Source: Psychrobacter sp. (GTDB taxonomy: Bacteria; Pseudomonadota; Gammaproteobacteria; Pseudomonadales; Moraxellaceae). From it: 16,264 nt of DNA. This document shows, in pieces, positions 1 to 8,104 of the stretch (the first letter of the stretch is position 1; each line of letters begins with the position of its first letter). A model generated the notes under the pieces. That model saw nothing but the letters and a program-made list of their open reading frames with translations. It was not told the DNA's origin and did not search any database. Both the position numbers and the translations under genes were made by a program. The DNA is taken from positions 1-16,264 of the forward strand of contig JAHHUJ010000018.1 of the NCBI GenBank assembly GCA_020024075.1, read 5' to 3'.

Positions 1-178
1 GTAAAAAGCTCATAAATGAAGTGAAAGCGTATAAATTTACTGTATCACATTTATGCCCCATCGACTTTATAACCATTTATTGATAAAGTGCTTTAATGAT
101 AAATTTGCAAGCTAGGTTAAGCACATTCCGATGCTTAACACTCTCTTTTAACACTCTATATCTGTGAGGCCCTCCCCT
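1..178. other. Leader region upstream of the lytic transglycosylase gene
   Basis: This AT-rich stretch contains no open frame of useful length and no structural RNA that I can recognise. It should hold the promoter of the transglycosylase gene, but I see no convincing -35/-10 pair. The only clear signal is the GAGG at 166-169, nine bases before the ATG at 179, which is the ribosome binding site of that gene. Confidence 0.4.
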
Positions 179-1510
179 ATGTCACAAACCACCAGATTAA
201 GTCCCAATTATAAAAATAAAATAACCTTACTAAAAAGCGTGCTAACACTTGGGCCTGCTATCATACTTGCCAGCTGTGCCAGTCAAGCCCCGATACAACA
301 AGTGCCTATAAGTAAGCCTGCACCTGTGGTCATTGTTAAGCCCAAACCAAAGCCAGTACCACAGCCTCAACCTGCTCCCAAGCCAGAGCCAAAGGCCACT
401 TATAGCAGCTTCTCCGAGTGGAAATCAGACTTCGCTGCGCGTGCTGTGAGCCAAGGTTATAACGCCTATGATGTAAGCCGTATTTTGGACTCAGCACAGC
501 TAAATAGTCAGGTAATCTCATTGGACTCTAATCAAGCAGAGTTCGTAAAAATGCCTTGGGATTACGCTGATTCTGCTGTATCTGGTGGACGTATCAGCAC
601 CGGCAAAAGCAAATTTAATGAGCAACGCTCACTGCTAAACCGCCTTGAATCTCAATATGGGGTAAATGCTGAAATTATCACCGCCATTTGGGGCATGGAG
701 TCCTCTTATGGTGCGGGTACTGGTAACAGCTATATTCCAAGCTCACTAGCCACCCTAGCCTATGATGGCCGCCGCCGTGCTTGGGCTGAAGATCAGTTGC
801 TAGCCTTGATTAAACTTATCCAAAATGGCGATATTTACCCCTCACAGCTCAATGGCTCATGGGCTGGTGGCATGGGTCACACTCAATTTATCCCAGGCAC
901 TTGGTTAGAGTTCGGTGTTGATGGCAATGGAGATGGACGCCGTAGCCCTTGGGTAACCGCTGACGCTTTGTCTTCTACCGCTAACTATCTAAGTAAGTCA
1001 GGCTGGGTACGCGGCCTATCTCCATTTTACGAAGTGACTTTACCTGCAAACTTTGACTTTAGCTTATTGGGTCAAAAGCTGCCTGGATCAAGCTGGCGGA
1101 ATATGGGCATCAGCCCAATAGACGGTGCTTATTTGGATGCTAACACCTCATTTGAAATGTGGCTGCCTGCTGGTAAAGACGGCCCTGCCCTATTATTAAG
1201 TCCTAACTTCGATGTCATTAAGGTATACAACAATTCTTCAAACTATGCCTTAGGTGTCAGCTTACTGGGTCGTGGTATTATTGGTCAACCAGGCATCCAA
1301 AAATCATGGCCTCGTTACGAAAAACCCCTAACCACTACACAAGTTCGCAATCTACAACAGCGTCTAACTGATGCAGGTTACGATACCAAAGGAGTGGATG
1401 GCATTATGGGTACCAATACCCGTAACGCTTTTGCCCGCTGGCAAGCCGCCAATGGTCAGACACCTGATGGCTTCGTTACCTTAAATAGTGCTTCTTCTTT
1501 AATTTGGTAG
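179..1510 (+). CDS. MltB-family lytic murein transglycosylase, lipoprotein with C-terminal peptidoglycan-binding domain
   Basis: Periplasmic peptidoglycan-cleaving enzyme of the MltB/SLT_2 family. It cuts the MurNAc-GlcNAc bond and leaves 1,6-anhydro-muropeptides, acting in wall turnover. The 443-residue product opens with a lipoprotein signal peptide ending in the lipobox LASC (acylated Cys33). Residue +2 is Ala, which predicts outer-membrane sorting. A Pro/Lys-rich linker follows, about residues 40-70. The catalytic domain, about 75-370, carries the signature IWGMESSYG with the expected catalytic Glu174, the GGMGHTQFIPGTW block, and an EF-hand-like DGNGDGRR starting at Asp248, as in the Ca-binding loop of E. 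coli Slt35. A PG_binding_1 repeat, about 385-442, ends the protein. I chose ATG 179 because GAGG lies nine bases upstream; an in-frame GTG at 164 has no ribosome binding site and overlaps that GAGG. The gene stands alone and ends at a strong hairpin. The family is clear, but the exact subtype (B, D or other) is not. Confidence 0.93.
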   Translation: MSQTTRLSPNYKNKITLLKSVLTLGPAIILASCASQAPIQQVPISKPAPVVIVKPKPKPVPQPQPAPKPEPKATYSSFSEWKSDFAARAVSQGYNAYDVSRILDSAQLNSQVISLDSNQAEFVKMPWDYADSAVSGGRISTGKSKFNEQRSLLNRLESQYGVNAEIITAIWGMESSYGAGTGNSYIPSSLATLAYDGRRRAWAEDQLLALIKLIQNGDIYPSQLNGSWAGGMGHTQFIPGTWLEFGVDGNGDGRRSPWVTADALSSTANYLSKSGWVRGLSPFYEVTLPANFDFSLLGQKLPGSSWRNMGISPIDGAYLDANTSFEMWLPAGKDGPALLLSPNFDVIKVYNNSSNYALGVSLLGRGIIGQPGIQKSWPRYEKPLTTTQVRNLQQRLTDAGYDTKGVDGIMGTNTRNAFARWQAANGQTPDGFVTLNSASSLIW

Positions 1511-1544
1511 TGACTCACTTTTTAATAGAAGTTATTTCAAAATC

Positions 1545-1579
1545 AAAAATAGCCGTTCATTGAATGAACGGCTATTTTT
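1545..1579. terminator. Bidirectional rho-independent terminator between the transglycosylase gene and tesB
   Basis: A perfect 16-bp stem (1545-1560 with 1564-1579, arm AAAAATAGCCGTTCAT) encloses a 3-base loop. The A-run and T-run at its ends give both strands a U5 tail. It lies 35 bases after the plus-strand stop and about 90 bases after the minus-strand thioesterase stop, so it can close both convergent genes. Confidence 0.9.
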
Positions 1580-1669
1580 ATGGTTAATCTTGTGCTTATT
1601 GTTAATCTCGTAGTAGTGGTTAGCTTAGAGTCTAATATGGCTGCTGGCTCTACCTGACACTCTGTATTA

Positions 1670-2563
1670 TTATCTCCGTAAACGCATCAAACCTTCTTGC
1701 TGCACCGTAGCTATTAAATCTCCATTTTGCCAAAACTGACCATGATTCAGTCCTTTTGAATGAGAGGTAGTATCGCTCCACATATCATAAAGTAACCACT
1801 CATTGATATCAAAAGGACGGTGAAAATGCATTGAGTGGTCAATACTAGCCGCCTGTAGCCCTTTGGTCATAAAGCTAATGCCATGTGACATAAGCCCTGT
1901 ACCTACTAAATAATAATCTGATGAAAAGGCCAATAAAGCTTGTTGTATTGCTATTGGCTGCTCCCCCAATTCGCGAATACGTAACCAGTTGGCTTGTTTG
2001 GGTTCCATAGGCTCTGGATGCACAGGATCACGCGGTTTCACTGGTTTAATTTCAACATGACGGGGACGCATAAAACGCTCACGCAGCGGTTCTGGAACGT
2101 TGCCAACATGGTGCTCTTTTAAAGACTGCTCTGACTCCAAATCCTCTGGTGGGGGGTAAGCAGGCATTTCTTCTTGATAGTCTAGCCCGCCCTCCATCGG
2201 AGAGAATCAGGCAATCATGGTAAAAACCACTTGCTCCAATTGATTACCCTGTTGATCCTCTTTGTACTGAATTGCCGTTACTTCTCTTGCAGATAGGCTA
2301 CGACCATCTCGTAAATGGCGAACTTTATAAATAACTGGCTGATTAATATTACCACCGCGCAAAAAATAACCATGCAAAGAGTGACAAGGCTTATCCTCAT
2401 TTAAGGTATGGGCAGCTGCCATAATTGCTTGGGCCAGCACTTGACCACCAAAAATGCGCTTTCCTACATAGTCAAAGCTCTCTCCTTGGAACACATCAGG
2501 AGCCACTTCATTTAATTTTACAGTGTTTAATAATTGATCAACAAGCTGTTTATAATCAGACAT
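1670..2563 (-). pseudogene. tesB: Acyl-CoA thioesterase II (TesB-like), interrupted by an in-frame TGA at codon 119
   Basis: TesB hydrolyses medium- and long-chain acyl-CoA to free fatty acid and CoA, and folds as a double hotdog. Two collinear pieces match it. Residues 1-118 (2563 to 2207) hold the first hotdog, with FGGQVLAQA, SLHGYFLRGG and LRDGRSLSAR. The second piece (about 2206 to 1670) holds SIDHSMHFHRPF, NEWLLYD and VQQEGLMR. They are in the same frame and separated only by TGA at 2209-2207, followed by codons for FSPMEGG. E. coli TesB has TASFQAPEAGF here, so the TGA sits at a Ser position; TCA to TGA is one base change. Read through, the product is 297 residues, close to E. coli's 286. 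By alignment the active-site residues are Asp216, Ser240 (Thr228 in E. coli) and Gln289, all after the stop, so the 118-residue product should be inactive. ATG 2563 is chosen because GGAG lies six bases upstream. The alternatives are a sequencing error, readthrough, or two subunits; ATG 2197, nine bases after the TGA, has no ribosome binding site. Confidence 0.85.
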
Positions 2564-2998
2564 TTGTCTCTCCAGCAACCCTAAATAATCTTACCCTAAG
2601 CCCCAAGAGATACTGTTTATCCCTTGTTATGCGAGTAACATTATACAGATTATGTTAGTGTAAATAATAATAGTTATCGTAAAGGTTGGGTTTGATGCAA
2701 AAACTCAAATCAATTTTACTAACTTTAAATCTTCAGAATTGAATCTTAAAAACCTCAAAATTGAAGCCCAATAACTCAATAGTTACTTTATAGCTACTTG
2801 CTATGTACTTGATAGCTAATAGTTAATAGTTGCTTTTTGGCAAAAATTAGATTTTGAAGATTTTTAATTAAGAGCATCAAAGCAGCCAATACCCTATAAT
2901 AAAGCCATACTCTTATATTTTCAGCGAACAACTGTATTACTTTATTGTATTTTATGGCAATATAGCCTTATCATTATTAATAGGTTTGACTAATACTT
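2564..2998. other. 435-bp AT-rich intergenic region between divergent tesB and plsB
   Basis: No ORF with start signals and no recognisable RNA gene is present. It must contain the divergent promoters of tesB (candidate -10 at 2640-2645) and plsB. A 9-bp inverted repeat (AAATCTTCA at 2727-2735, TGAAGATTT at 2855-2863) brackets a stretch rich in AATAGTT and TAGCTA words (about 2770-2835). In DNA this AT-rich such repeats arise easily, and I assign no function to them. Confidence 0.5.
2640..2645 (-). promoter_or_regulatory. Candidate -10 box for tesB
   Basis: A perfect TATAAT on the minus strand lies about 77 bases upstream of the tesB ATG. The sequence 17 bases further upstream (ATTATT) is a poor -35, so the call rests on the -10 alone. 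Confidence 0.3.
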
Positions 2999-5854
2999 AT
3001 GTTACCATCTCGCTTAATGCATTCTTTAAAAAAGCGCCTAAAACAGCAGCGCCAAGCCCAAAAAACCACTAAGAACATTACGTCAAATGCTCAACGTTCT
3101 GCTTTGAGCCTACAAGAGCAAGCCGCTCAAGCCAGTGCGGCTATTTCTCGTTCTGGCCGTTCTGTAAACCAGCTATACCGAAAGCTTTCTGGTAAAGCGC
3201 TTGATTTAGCAGTGAAACCGAAGGTTATTGGTGACTTACCCACCATCAACACCGAAGATGAGACACTCACCTTTTATGTGCTACGCGAGTACTCCCGTTC
3301 CAATAGTATATTAGTCGACTTACAGACTAAAGAGCATGGCTTTCCCCCTGCTTTGGTAGGTGTCGAAAGCCCTGCCTTTAATATTAATGAAAATGCGGCA
3401 ATTATTTTTCTCAACCATCCTAATGCAGATGGTCGTAAAGTCTCTCCAAGATTAGCACGCCTAGTCACGGCTTGTCGTGAAAACCCAGACATAAAAATTA
3501 ATCTAGTGCCAGTCTCAATTTTATGGGGTCGTGCGCCAGATAATGAAGACTCTTTGTTTAAGCTTCTAATGGCGGATAACTGGGAAGAGCCTTCTATTAC
3601 AAAACAGCTGTTTAATATCGGCATGATGGGACGTGATACCTTCGTTCAGTTTCACCCCCCTCAGTCTTTGCATGATTTAATAGACTCATTGTCTACGCCA
3701 AATACAAGCACTACTACTGATCAATCACAGCAACTGAGCCAACAGTTATTTGATGCTGTGGATCTAAAAGACAGTGATCTGTCAAACAGTGACAAAGAAC
3801 TGCTACTTCAGGCCAAAAGAAACGTTGAAGCCAATGGGCTATCGACCTCTACCGCCTTAGTTACTGCCTCAGAGGCGAATTTCAGCTTAGCCTTATTGGT
3901 ACAACATAAGCTAAATGCTTATTTGGACAGCCAGCGCCAAAGTATGATTGGCCCAGACTTGTCAGATAGACGTAACTTAGTTGATAAACTAATTAACTCA
4001 CCTGCGATTAATTATGCTTGCCAAAAAGAGGCAGAGGCTGCAAATATTAGCTTCGATGAGGCCAAAAATCTGGCTCGCGGTTATATCAACGAAATAGCTA
4101 ATGATTACAACTACTCAGTTATCCGCTTCTTTTACAGATTCTTAACTTGGTTGTGGACTCAGCTTTATGATGGAATTGAGGTGCACCACTTCGAGAAAGT
4201 CCGTGAATTGGCTACGACTCATGAGCTTATCTATGTGCCTTGCCACCGAAGCCATGTTGACTATCTGCTACTGGGTTATGTTATTTTTGAAAAAGGCTTA
4301 AGCCTACCGTATGTGGCTGCTGGAAACAACTTAGACGTTCCAGTGCTTGGCCCTATATTACGCAGTGCCATTGCATTCTATATCCGCCGTAGCTTCAAGG
4401 ATAATGAGCTATACAAAGCAGTCCTGCGTGAATATCTACACACCTTGATTCAGCGCAATACGCCGATCGAGTACTTCATCGAAGGGGGCCGCTCTCGTTC
4501 AGGCCGTCTATTACCGCCTAAATTAGGTATGCTCTCGATGACAGTACACAGTCATTTACGAGGCTCAAACAAGCCTATGGCCTTTATTCCAACCTATATT
4601 GGCTATGAGCGTATCATGGAAGGTGGTACTTATATTGGGGAGCTTAAGGGCAAACCAAAAGAATCAGAGTCGATACTAGGCTTATTAAAAGTCAGCCGTA
4701 AAATTGAGCGTATCTTCGGTCACGTCCACCTAAGCTTCGGCACTCCATTGCTCATGGAGGACTTCATGGAGAAGTTTGATGTGAAACCGAACAGCTTACC
4801 GGCAGACCGTACTGACACCCCACTTAGCAAAAACGCCATGGCTATGGTCGACAACCTTGGCGTAAAAATCATGCAAAATATCAATAAAGCGGCGGTGGTT
4901 AACCCCATTGCGCTGCTATCATTGGTATTATTATCTACCCCAAAAGCAGCTCTCGATGAAGATAGCTGTCGTGAGCAACTGGCTCTTTATCAAAGAATAG
5001 CCCATGGTTCACCATATTCTCAGAGCACTATCATTACTGATATGTCGCCACAATCTATCATTGACTATGGTATTAAGCTTAAGCTAGTAGAGCGTACTCC
5101 GCATATCTTAGGCGATATGATCAAAGTATTACCGAAGCAGATGGCTATCTTAAGTTATTTTAGAAATAACATTCTACATGTGTTTATCATGTCATCTTTC
5201 CTATCTGCTCTAGTATATAGGAATGGTCGTATCCAGCGCGAACACTTAGATAGCATCGTCACTCAGCTTTATCCTTTCTTACAAAGTGAGCTATTCTTAT
5301 ATCGTGCTGCCCGTAACTTGCCAACCATGATTGATGAGAAGCTGAACAACCTAATTGACCAAGAAATGGTGGTTGATTTAGGAAATGGTGTACTTGGAAC
5401 CCCAGAGAAGAACAGTGAGCAATATCAGCAATTAGATATGCTAGCCACCCCAGTATCCCAAAGCCTTGAGCGTTACTTTATGTCTTTGGCATTATTGGCA
5501 CAACAAGGCTCAGGTAATTTGACAGCTGAGCAGGTAGTCGACCTATGTCATCTATTAGGTCAACGTCTGTCTGTGTTATACGCAGATGATATCCCTGACT
5601 TCTTTGACCGTGCTCTATTTACTAGCTTCTTAAACACATTAATACGCTTAGACTATGTACAAAATGATCCAGAAACGGGAGTACTGACCTTTGATGAGCG
5701 CATCAATAATATCGCTCGCCATGCTCATTACATCCTAAATCCTGATATCATGCAGATCTTGCAGCATGTGGCTACGTTAGATGAAGATGAGATTAACCAT
5801 GCCATCAGTGAAATCAATAATAAAAAACTGAGCAAGTTTAGTCGTAAACGTTAG
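2999..5854 (+). CDS. plsB: Glycerol-3-phosphate 1-O-acyltransferase PlsB
   Basis: Inner-membrane enzyme that transfers an acyl chain from acyl-ACP or acyl-CoA to the sn-1 position of glycerol 3-phosphate, giving lysophosphatidate, the first committed step of phospholipid synthesis. The four acyltransferase motifs are visible. Block I is CHRSHVDYLLL, with the HX4D pair His416/Asp421. Block II lies around the FYIRRSF segment. Block III is EGGRSRSGR at 495-503, where the glycerol phosphate is bound. Block IV is FIPTYIGYERIMEGG starting at 529. At 951 residues it is longer than E. coli PlsB (807). The HX4D motif lies about 110 residues further in, so the extra length is mostly N-terminal, starting with a basic, Gln-rich segment. 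ATG 2999 has only a weak AGG upstream; ATG 3017 (Met7) is a possible alternative. It is a single-gene unit closed by the hairpin at 5877-5911. Confidence 0.96.
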   Translation: MLPSRLMHSLKKRLKQQRQAQKTTKNITSNAQRSALSLQEQAAQASAAISRSGRSVNQLYRKLSGKALDLAVKPKVIGDLPTINTEDETLTFYVLREYSRSNSILVDLQTKEHGFPPALVGVESPAFNINENAAIIFLNHPNADGRKVSPRLARLVTACRENPDIKINLVPVSILWGRAPDNEDSLFKLLMADNWEEPSITKQLFNIGMMGRDTFVQFHPPQSLHDLIDSLSTPNTSTTTDQSQQLSQQLFDAVDLKDSDLSNSDKELLLQAKRNVEANGLSTSTALVTASEANFSLALLVQHKLNAYLDSQRQSMIGPDLSDRRNLVDKLINSPAINYACQKEAEAANISFDEAKNLARGYINEIANDYNYSVIRFFYRFLTWLWTQLYDGIEVHHFEKVRELATTHELIYVPCHRSHVDYLLLGYVIFEKGLSLPYVAAGNNLDVPVLGPILRSAIAFYIRRSFKDNELYKAVLREYLHTLIQRNTPIEYFIEGGRSRSGRLLPPKLGMLSMTVHSHLRGSNKPMAFIPTYIGYERIMEGGTYIGELKGKPKESESILGLLKVSRKIERIFGHVHLSFGTPLLMEDFMEKFDVKPNSLPADRTDTPLSKNAMAMVDNLGVKIMQNINKAAVVNPIALLSLVLLSTPKAALDEDSCREQLALYQRIAHGSPYSQSTIITDMSPQSIIDYGIKLKLVERTPHILGDMIKVLPKQMAILSYFRNNILHVFIMSSFLSALVYRNGRIQREHLDSIVTQLYPFLQSELFLYRAARNLPTMIDEKLNNLIDQEMVVDLGNGVLGTPEKNSEQYQQLDMLATPVSQSLERYFMSLALLAQQGSGNLTAEQVVDLCHLLGQRLSVLYADDIPDFFDRALFTSFLNTLIRLDYVQNDPETGVLTFDERINNIARHAHYILNPDIMQILQHVATLDEDEINHAISEINNKKLSKFSRKR

Positions 5855-5876
5855 TTGGGTCACAGTAGACTCAATC

Positions 5877-5911
5877 AAAAAGAGACAGTCCATTGGCTGT
5901 CTCTTTTTTTT
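5877..5911. terminator. Rho-independent terminator of plsB, possibly shared with tpsB
   Basis: An 8-bp stem AGAGACAG/CTGTCTCT (5881-5888 with 5897-5904) is followed by a long T-run on the plus strand, 23 bases after the plsB stop. On the minus strand the A-run 5877-5880 extends the pairing and gives a shorter U tail, so it may also end tpsB transcripts, whose stop lies at 5951. Confidence 0.85.
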
Positions 5912-5950
5912 GACCCTGTTTTATTTGAAATTCCCTAGTCAAAGTTAGCG

Positions 5951-7837
5951 TTAAAAAAACCACTGCCAAGCGGCTGATACTTCTGTATCTTGGGTGCCAT
6001 CATAGCGTTTATCAGCATAATCAACGTCCGCCCGGCTAGCACTGATATCCAGTAGCCAGCGTCTATCTAGTGAGTTATTTTTGACATCATATCCGGTTAG
6101 TTTAAGCCCCAAAGTACCACTAAACGCTGCACTGGTATCATCGCTTAACCCGGCCTCAGAGTTTTTGACCCTACCATAATCAGCACCCATATAAGGAGAC
6201 CAACGTACTTTTTGTACTCCAAATGTTAGCCAGTCTGACTGCATAGGCTCATAACTTAAGGTGTTACGCAGAGTAATACCAGACTCGGCAGCATTATAAG
6301 TTTTTTCAATACCACGTACCCCAGAGTAAGTTGACCCTAAAGATTGCTGAGTTACCCCATACAGCTGATCGTCGCTATATTGACCTTGTAATTCGTGAGT
6401 CATTTGCCAGTAGCCTATATTTTGACCGGAGGCACTTAAAGAGTGCTGGTGAGTTAAATATCCAGACAATAACCAACGCAGATAATCATCACTTAAGCCC
6501 TGTGCAGTGGCTGGATTGTCATGATTACCAAAGCCTTGATCGACACTTAAATCCACTACCCACGCCCCTGTGGTTACTTTTGTGGGGTCACTCTTAGAGT
6601 ACTTATTAAATAGCTTAGTATGACTGGCGCCAATACGGGCACTGCTTAAAGTGGGACTTTGAATATCCAGACGACTACCCTGTATCTCACTGGTCACATC
6701 TTGGTGAGCAACATGACCATATACTGTAGAAATGCTGTCTTGGTCGCGATGAAAGGTATAATCCCCCCGTATATTAGCCTGCCAGCTATTACCTGTTTGC
6801 TCCAGTATAGAATTAGGTAGCTTTGTGGTACGGGTATATTCATCAGCAGCCAATAAACCAGACCACTGCCAGCGTCCATTAGGTATAGTGCTATAAATGC
6901 TGGCGCTACGACGTTGATTATCATCATCATAGCCATATTTGTCAGTTAAGCTTTGTTGCAGCGAAAATGATGTCAGGTCAGCTTGTCCAAAAACGTTACT
7001 TAGAGTGCCATGAAATGCTATTTGGTTATGACCGTAGCTGTCATCTGGGTCATAGCGCCATTGTATATCACCTTTTACTTTATCAACTTTTCCTTGTTGA
7101 GAAACCTTAATACGCACATCTTTGCCGACCGGATAAATATCAAGCAATAAACGGCCATCTATCACCCGCTCTGCATTACTAACCGCCTGATCGAGTGTCG
7201 CCATATTGGCAGGCTTACCCACTATATTGTCAAATAGTCGTGCGGTAGGTAGCTGCGTTTGGTTGTCTATATCAGTGATTTTTGCCACATAAACTTGCCA
7301 AGTAGAAACTCCCTGCTCAGCGGGCTCTGGCTCAATGGATATACTAAAAAACCCTGCATCGAGATAAGCCTTGGTAATACTACGAATCAGCCCATTGGCC
7401 TTAGCGATTGAGACACACTGAGCGTAAGACTGATTGAGCTCTTGTTTTAATTCATCAGACTCTGATCTTGATGATAATTGCTCAGCTTGGTTACGCAGCT
7501 TACTCTGCTCTTTGTTACTCAGCTGTGGCATAGCGCCAAGTTGAATACGCTGTACTGGCAAACAACAACTACTGCTAGACTCTGCCTCTTTGACGCTAGA
7601 GTCTGGCTGTTGTTGCCCTTGCTGCGACTGGCGTAATGATTCAATTCGTTGCTGTTGTAGTGAGTCTTGCCATAACTGTTGCTGTTCTACCGAGTTCTTC
7701 CAAGTGGGTTGTACTGCATCCAAAATTTCCCCTTGTGGGTCTGAGTTAGCAGCATAAGTGGTTAATGGCAATAGGATGCCAACCATACTCATACTAATGG
7801 CAGTAGTCACTACCATTGTCTTATTACTGATATTCAT
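5951..7837 (-). CDS. Two-partner secretion outer-membrane transporter (TpsB, ShlB/FhaC/CdiB family)
   Basis: Outer-membrane Omp85-superfamily pore that exports the TpsA protein encoded just upstream. From ATG 7837 the 628-residue product has a hydrophobic signal peptide ending around LTTYAANS. A Gln-rich helical segment (QQQLWQDSLQQQR) then corresponds to plug helix H1. POTRA1 follows, with the family's Cys pair (Cys91/92 and Cys141) around CLPVQRIQL and AYLDAGF. A second POTRA and a 16-strand-type barrel complete it, ending in an aromatic residue (WQWFF). The conserved loop-6 VRG motif (Arg508) and the GADYGRV motif (Asp553) are present; these residues form the lock inside the FhaC barrel. 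The start is uncertain. ATG 7885 (16 residues longer) and ATG 7816 are possible and none has a good ribosome binding site. The in-frame GTG at 8005 is unlikely because it overlaps the upstream terminator hairpin. The gene is co-oriented with tpsA. Confidence 0.88.
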   Translation of the reverse strand: MNISNKTMVVTTAISMSMVGILLPLTTYAANSDPQGEILDAVQPTWKNSVEQQQLWQDSLQQQRIESLRQSQQGQQQPDSSVKEAESSSSCCLPVQRIQLGAMPQLSNKEQSKLRNQAEQLSSRSESDELKQELNQSYAQCVSIAKANGLIRSITKAYLDAGFFSISIEPEPAEQGVSTWQVYVAKITDIDNQTQLPTARLFDNIVGKPANMATLDQAVSNAERVIDGRLLLDIYPVGKDVRIKVSQQGKVDKVKGDIQWRYDPDDSYGHNQIAFHGTLSNVFGQADLTSFSLQQSLTDKYGYDDDNQRRSASIYSTIPNGRWQWSGLLAADEYTRTTKLPNSILEQTGNSWQANIRGDYTFHRDQDSISTVYGHVAHQDVTSEIQGSRLDIQSPTLSSARIGASHTKLFNKYSKSDPTKVTTGAWVVDLSVDQGFGNHDNPATAQGLSDDYLRWLLSGYLTHQHSLSASGQNIGYWQMTHELQGQYSDDQLYGVTQQSLGSTYSGVRGIEKTYNAAESGITLRNTLSYEPMQSDWLTFGVQKVRWSPYMGADYGRVKNSEAGLSDDTSAAFSGTLGLKLTGYDVKNNSLDRRWLLDISASRADVDYADKRYDGTQDTEVSAAWQWFF

Positions 7838-7993
7838 AGTATAAGGCAGATTATAAAATTTAGATTGAGGGGTCGGAACTGACATAATACTGGTCGCCGT
7901 TTTTAGGTTGTTTTGCTTAAATCTAAAACTAGATACTTTAGATAAAATTATTGTAAATAGGACAAGCTTAATTGGTTCAATATAGGAGGGTAA

Positions 7994-8024
7994 TAAAAAG
8001 CCCACACCTAAGGTAGGTATGGGC
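7994..8024 (-). terminator. Rho-independent terminator between tpsA and tpsB
   Basis: Read on the minus strand, AGCCCATACCT pairs with AGGTGTGGGCT (one T-G wobble), followed by TTTTTATTA. It lies about 80 bases after the tpsA stop and before every plausible tpsB start. It should end most tpsA transcripts, leaving tpsB to readthrough or to its own promoter. Confidence 0.8.
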
Positions 8025-8104
8025 TCCTATTGACCTACGATTACATAATAAACCATTAGCTACTTCAACAATTTAATTTGTTTTCACTAATAGCTTAATG
8101 CCAA

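Noticed and set aside
164..178. GTG at 164 as the start of the lytic transglycosylase gene
   Set aside because: It has no ribosome binding site and overlaps the GAGG that serves the ATG at 179. Starting at 179 gives a standard lipoprotein signal peptide.
2207..2209. TGA in tesB as a selenocysteine codon
   Set aside because: TesB homologues have Ser rather than Cys here, the position is not catalytic, and no convincing SECIS-like hairpin is evident directly downstream.
2727..2863. 9-bp inverted repeat and repeated AATAGTT words upstream of plsB as a mobile-element remnant or structured RNA
   Set aside because: The arms are short and AT-rich, far apart, and no transposase remnant or target duplication is visible.
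7886..8005. GTG at 8005 as the start of the TpsB gene, adding 56 residues
   Set aside because: The codon lies inside the terminator hairpin at 7994-8024, and the added residues would place a long non-signal segment before a good signal peptide.
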